Below, piece by piece: positions 60,893-64,000 of a stretch of DNA of 64,000 bases. The stretch covers positions 62,001 to 126,000 of the forward strand of contig NC_018015.1 in assembly GCF_000265525.1 (NCBI RefSeq), in the 5' to 3' direction. The DNA comes from Thermococcus cleftensis (GTDB lineage: Archaea > Methanobacteriota_B > Thermococci > Thermococcales > Thermococcaceae). The notes below the pieces were generated by a model. The model saw only the letters and a program-made list of their open reading frames with translations, was not told the DNA's origin and made no database searches. The first letter of the stretch is position 1. Each line of letters begins with the position of its first letter. The translations under genes and the position numbers were made by a program.

Positions 60893-61462
60893 GTGATTAA
60901 TGAGTCGAAGCTGGGAAGAATGGCCAAAGCCCAGGAAAAGCTCTCCGCGAGGGTAGTGGAAAAACCGCTCGATTTGTCCGCCATAAAAACGGTCGCGGCT
61001 GTCGATGTGGCTTATAAAGAGGACACCGCGCGGGCGGGTTTTGTCCTCTGCTCATTCCCAGAATGTGCCGTTGTGAAGGCCAAGTTCATGGAGATGGAGG
61101 TTTCGGCCCCTTACGTCCCGACTTTTTTCTTTCTGAGGGAGACACGGCCGGTTCTTCTCGCCGTCAGGGGGGAGAGCTTTGACGTCCTTCTCGTTGAGGG
61201 ACATGGAAAAGCCCACCCAAGGGGATACGGTTTGGCCTCCCACATTGGCCTCCTGGTAGGGCGGCCCACGATTGGAGTTGCCAAGAGACCCCTGAGAGGC
61301 TCCCCGAGGAATTCGTTCAAAAGGGTGGGAAAAGCTTATGTAAGCGTCGGGCATCTCATCAACCTGGAGTCGGCGTTGAGAATCGTGGAGTCCCTCCTTG
61401 ATGAGGGCTATCCCATGCCTTTAAAGCTGGCGGACAGACTGTCCAAGAGGGGAAGGATATGA
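60893..61462 (+). CDS. nfi: Endonuclease V
   Basis: 189 aa from a GTG behind GGTGATT. Family residues: D38 in AAVDVAY, E83 in FFLRETRP, and the [21 protein letters not shown] segment. In most characterised enzymes this last motif has an Asp before the GHG; here it is E102. It cuts DNA or RNA next to deoxyinosine/inosine, important where heat deaminates adenine. The stop overlaps the ribK start (ATGA). Confidence 0.92.
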   Translation: MINESKLGRMAKAQEKLSARVVEKPLDLSAIKTVAAVDVAYKEDTARAGFVLCSFPECAVVKAKFMEMEVSAPYVPTFFFLRETRPVLLAVRGESFDVLLVEGHGKAHPRGYGLASHIGLLVGRPTIGVAKRPLRGSPRNSFKRVGKAYVSVGHLINLESALRIVESLLDEGYPMPLKLADRLSKRGRI

Positions 61463-62097
61463 AGAGGATAAAACTGCTCATCTCTCTCGCCCGCAGGGGC
61501 GCGGTGGGAAACAAGGTGAAGGTCACGATGCGCGAGCTGGCGGAGGAGCTGGGAACCTCTCCGCAGTCCGTCCTCAGGTTACTTGACGAGATGGAAGAGG
61601 AGGGCCTGCTCGAGAGGTCCGTCGATGGAAAGAAGACCCGCGTGGAGATAAGCCCCAAGGGCCTCGAGTTTCTGGAGGAGCTGTGCGACGCCATATCCGG
61701 CGTCCTATACAACGGCGTGATAATCGGAGAGGTAATATCGGGAATCGGCGAGGGGGCCTACTACGTGCGCCAGTACTCGCGCCTGATAAGGGAGTACCTC
61801 GGCTTTGACCCATATCCTGGAACGCTGAACGTCCGCGTTCTCTTCCCCAAGACAGTCTTCGACGCCCTCTGCGGCGTGAGGCCCGTCATTCTCCCGGGCT
61901 TCGTGAAGGACGGAAGAACCTTTGGGGACGTCAAGGCGTACCGCGTGAGGATAGGTGAGGTCGAGGGGGCCATCGTGATACCCTCCAGAACGGTCCACCC
62001 ACCAAAGATAGCCGAGATAGTGGCGCCGGTTTACCTGAGGGAAAAGCTCGACCTCAATGACGGTGACAGGATAACCATACGGGTCGTGAAACCATGA
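61459..62097 (+). CDS. ribK: CTP-dependent riboflavin kinase with N-terminal winged helix
   Basis: 212 aa. Residues 1-75 are a winged helix ([30 protein letters not shown]), residues 85-212 the archaeal RibK barrel (DUF120): [66 protein letters not shown]. It phosphorylates riboflavin to FMN using CTP. The fused DNA-binding domain could make it a flavin-responsive repressor of its own or other flavin genes, as proposed for this domain architecture. Overlaps both neighbours by 4 bp. Confidence 0.95.
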   Translation: MKRIKLLISLARRGAVGNKVKVTMRELAEELGTSPQSVLRLLDEMEEEGLLERSVDGKKTRVEISPKGLEFLEELCDAISGVLYNGVIIGEVISGIGEGAYYVRQYSRLIREYLGFDPYPGTLNVRVLFPKTVFDALCGVRPVILPGFVKDGRTFGDVKAYRVRIGEVEGAIVIPSRTVHPPKIAEIVAPVYLREKLDLNDGDRITIRVVKP

Positions 62098-62624
62098 GGC
62101 TGGATTGGGAGTCCCTCATGTCCTGGACGGGAGTTGGGGCGTTCGTGGGCTTCGCCCTGGCGGTGGCCTTCTACTCACCCGAATCCGGGAACGAGGGCTT
62201 CGTTTACCTGATCTACGTCGGCTTGCTGGCTGGACTTCTAGTTGGAGCCAGGCACACTTTGAGGACTAGGGCAACTGCGCTCGCATTTCCCCTGGGCTTT
62301 CTGGCGACGTCGCTGCTCGCTGCGGCCTGGGCCGTTCACGACGTCGGGCCGAGCGGGGCTTACGCCTTCATAGCAGCCGTCATGGCGGCTATGATTATCA
62401 TCGGTCCCTCAAACTACCTCGATATGTTCCTCGCGCCCCTGAGCTACTTTGGCGGTTTCGCTACGGCCATGCTGGTCTTCAAGGGCTACGAACCCCTCCA
62501 AGGAACCGAGGGAGCCGTGGCGAGCCTCTTCGTGGTCGGTGTGATGGGGGCAATACTGGCCTTCTTCGCCCTCTTCGCGAGGTGGGCCTTCGAGGTGGCC
62601 AGGAGCCTCCCGAGGAGACGGTGA
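62094..62624 (+). CDS. Hypothetical five-helix membrane protein
   Basis: 176 aa, translationally coupled to ribK by ATGA. Hydrophobic segments are near 12-25, 35-50, 58-75, 85-100, 105-125 and 140-160. The pattern ([52 protein letters not shown]) resembles DUF1097-type small membrane proteins. The coupling to riboflavin kinase raises the possibility of a flavin-related role, but the family is not a known flavin transporter. Confidence 0.7.
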   Translation: MRLDWESLMSWTGVGAFVGFALAVAFYSPESGNEGFVYLIYVGLLAGLLVGARHTLRTRATALAFPLGFLATSLLAAAWAVHDVGPSGAYAFIAAVMAAMIIIGPSNYLDMFLAPLSYFGGFATAMLVFKGYEPLQGTEGAVASLFVVGVMGAILAFFALFARWAFEVARSLPRRR

Positions 62625-62670
62625 GGTAACGTTTAAATACGTTCATCAATAACCTAATCCGGTGATTAAA

Positions 62671-62880
62671 ATGGTGATGCGCCTCTCGAAGCTCTACGGC
62701 AAGCAGATTTACAACACCAGGGGCTATTACGTCGGCTACGTCGATGAGATTCTAATCGAAATCGACAGGGGCAGGGGAAAGGTGCTCGCCCTGGGCCTGC
62801 CTGGAGAAAAGGTCGGCGTCCCCTACGACCGGGTCACCGCGATAGGGGACATAATACTGGTGAAGGCGAAGGAGGAGTGA
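62671..62880 (+). CDS. PRC-barrel domain protein
   Basis: 69 aa from the ATG behind GGTGATTAAA. The sequence is a single PRC-barrel: RLSKLYGKQIYNTRGYYVGYVDEILIEIDRGRGKVLAL, then VGVPYDRVTAIGDIILVK. Small archaeal PRC-barrel proteins are common, and one (CdpB) works in cell division with SepF. TATA element GTTTAAATAC lies about 40 bp upstream. Role here not determined. Confidence 0.88.
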   Translation: MVMRLSKLYGKQIYNTRGYYVGYVDEILIEIDRGRGKVLALGLPGEKVGVPYDRVTAIGDIILVKAKEE

Positions 62881-62882
62881 GC

Positions 62883-64000
62883 TCAGCCCTCTTTAACTTT
62901 TAGCGCCTCCAGGAACTTCTCCGTTATGGCCTCCTCCGCCAGCCTCAGGAGCGAGCTCTTGTCCTTGGCGAGCTTGAATATGCCGAGGGGTATCCTCGCC
63001 CCCCCGGACTGGGAGTGTCCGCCGCCGCTTCCTATGTCGCCGAAGGCCTCCCTGAGAACCGCCCCGATGTTCACCCTGACGTCCCTCGTCCTGGCGGATA
63101 TCTCTATCCTGTCATCGACGATTCCGAAGACGAGGACGGTATTTATGCCTTCCAACCGGAGCAGGAAGTCGGCGGACTCGGCTATGGCGTCGCGGTTCGT
63201 GATGAAGCCGACGTTGCTTATGACCACGTTCTTGTAGATGCGCCTGTTCATTATTGCCTTCGCCAGTATCTCGGCAGTCTCGGTGCTTATGTCCGGGTGC
63301 TCTATCTTGTCGAGGAGTTCGTAGTCTACTTTGCCGGCGAGGAACTCTATGGCTTTCAAATCAACGTGGCTGAGCTTGGAGAACTTCTTGGTGTCTATGT
63401 ATATCCCGTAGAAGAGCGCCGTCGCCAGCAGGGGGGAGAGCGAGATGTTGAGCATTCTGAGGTATTCCGCGAGAATCGCCGAGGAAGAGTGGACGTCGGG
63501 CCTTATGTCGAGGAACGCGTCCTCGGGGATAAGCTCCTGGAGGTGCTGGAGTATCTGGTGGTGGTCTATGAGTATCTTTATCCTCTCGTAGTCAGACTGC
63601 TCAAGGGTCGTGAGGTTTCCGTTCGGCTGGCAGTCCACAAGGGCTATGAACGGGTAGCGCTTCAGCTCGTAGGAGCCGCGCGATACCTTCCTCAAGTCGA
63701 TGCCGAGCAGGTTCACGAAGGCCCTGTTCTCGTGGTGCGCTATCTCGCCGCCGTAGACTATCTGGGTCTTGAAGCCGAGGGTCTGGGCTATGACGCTCAG
63801 CGCCACCGCACTGGCTATCGCATCAGGGTCGGGGTTGTCGTGCATCACTATGAGGAGCCACTCGCTCTGACTCCTGAGCTCCTTGAGCTTCTTGACGAGA
63901 AGGTTCGCGTTCTTCCGCTCCCCGATCCGCTCAACCGTCCTGACCAGGGCTTCCTTGAGAGCGCTTCCTGGTGAAACGGCGTAATCAACCTTGACCTCGG
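62883..64000 (-). CDS. DHH family phosphoesterase, 5' end outside the window
   Basis: At least 372 codons; the frame stays open to the window edge, continuing beyond the apparent Met at 63848 with codons reading ERKNANLLVKKLKELRSQSEWLL. DHH motifs are MHDNPDPDAIASAVA, VDCQPNGN, LIDHHQIL, and the DHHA1 motif is GSGGGHSQSGGARIP. Such proteins cleave phosphodiesters in single-stranded nucleic acid or cyclic dinucleotides. In Thermococcales one type carries an N-terminal TrkA-N-like domain, which may lie outside the window. Overlaps nothing and ends 3 bp from the PRC-barrel gene. Confidence 0.9.
   Translation of the reverse strand, partial: EVKVDYAVSPGSALKEALVRTVERIGERKNANLLVKKLKELRSQSEWLLIVMHDNPDPDAIASAVALSVIAQTLGFKTQIVYGGEIAHHENRAFVNLLGIDLRKVSRGSYELKRYPFIALVDCQPNGNLTTLEQSDYERIKILIDHHQILQHLQELIPEDAFLDIRPDVHSSSAILAEYLRMLNISLSPLLATALFYGIYIDTKKFSKLSHVDLKAIEFLAGKVDYELLDKIEHPDISTETAEILAKAIMNRRIYKNVVISNVGFITNRDAIAESADFLLRLEGINTVLVFGIVDDRIEISARTRDVRVNIGAVLREAFGDIGSGGGHSQSGGARIPLGIFKLAKDKSSLLRLAEEAITEKFLEALKVKEG

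Noticed and set aside
1-64000. tRNA and rRNA genes.
   Set aside because: I looked for T-loop and anticodon-stem signatures in the gaps and found none. Short intergenic regions leave little room for them.

Overview
The window is a densely packed, GC-rich piece of a hyperthermophilic euryarchaeal chromosome, almost certainly a Thermococcus species. The signs are archaeal: TATA boxes about 26 bp before predicted starts, GGTG-type ribosome sites, archaeal tRNA synthetases, pelota, LSm next to L37e, L35Ae, type II GAPDH, archaeal MAT, CTP-type riboflavin kinase, a P. furiosus-like 348-residue prolidase, Thermococcales glycolytic motifs, and a CRISPR repeat ending in the Pyrococcus/Thermococcus tag ATTGAAAG. 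I found no rRNA or tRNA gene, no insertion sequence and no cas gene. Most genes were re-started at ATG/GTG codons preceded by a ribosome site or placed for leaderless initiation, so many are shorter than the longest open frame.

Layout. 1-640: MntA/HepT toxin-antitoxin pair. 0.6-2.6 kb: M42 peptidase and AEC transporter. 2.7-7.3 kb: giant RND/MMPL exporter divergent from a PadR regulator, with a palindrome over the exporter promoter. 7.5-11.2 kb: ArsR regulator, two envelope-type proteins and an MFS exporter. 11.3-15.3 kb: roadblock protein and partner, cobalamin adenosyltransferase, large exported multidomain protein. 15.4-21.3 kb: eIF-2B-like protein, CinA-like protein, GAPDH, YggU, TrmY, DUF402 protein, glycyl-tRNA synthetase. 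21.4-23.7 kb: surface GH13 amylase. GAPDH and amylase each carry a Tgr-type motif, placed on opposite sides of their TATA boxes as expected for opposite regulation by sugar supply.

23.9-34.2 kb: LSm/L37e, MATE exporter, VapB with a broken vapC, ferritin-like/VIT protein, Trm1, L35Ae, HAD phosphatase, prolidase, pelota, an overlapping AIR-synthase-like/PP-loop pair, DUF4870 protein. 34.4-36.9 kb: feoA-feoB-feoC-like ferrous iron operon behind two DtxR-type boxes. 37.1-38.3 kb: sugar-phosphate nucleotidyltransferase. 38.5-41.1 kb: CRISPR array of 39 repeats and 38 spacers, read on the minus strand from a leader at its right end; 41.1-41.7 kb holds the leader and non-coding DNA.

41.7-52.5 kb: methionyl-tRNA synthetase, a membrane-anchored winged-helix protein beside a secreted coiled-coil protein, two TauE/SafE permeases around a membrane protein, a second M42 peptidase, a 2-hydroxyacid dehydrogenase, prolyl-tRNA synthetase, a small secreted protein. 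52.6-58.7 kb: carbamoyltransferase, archaeal ATPase with a decayed paralogue tail just upstream, aromatic aminotransferase, phosphoesterase, Fap7-like kinase. 58.7-64 kb: MAT, a probable double-hairpin H/ACA guide RNA, a translin-endonuclease V-RibK-membrane protein operon, a PRC-barrel protein, and a DHH phosphoesterase cut by the window edge.

Most of the window is core metabolism and translation. The least explained parts are the H/ACA-like RNA, the repeat-end switch and odd spacers in the CRISPR array, the ArsR-linked envelope operon, the AIRS/PP-loop pair, and the two eroded genes.
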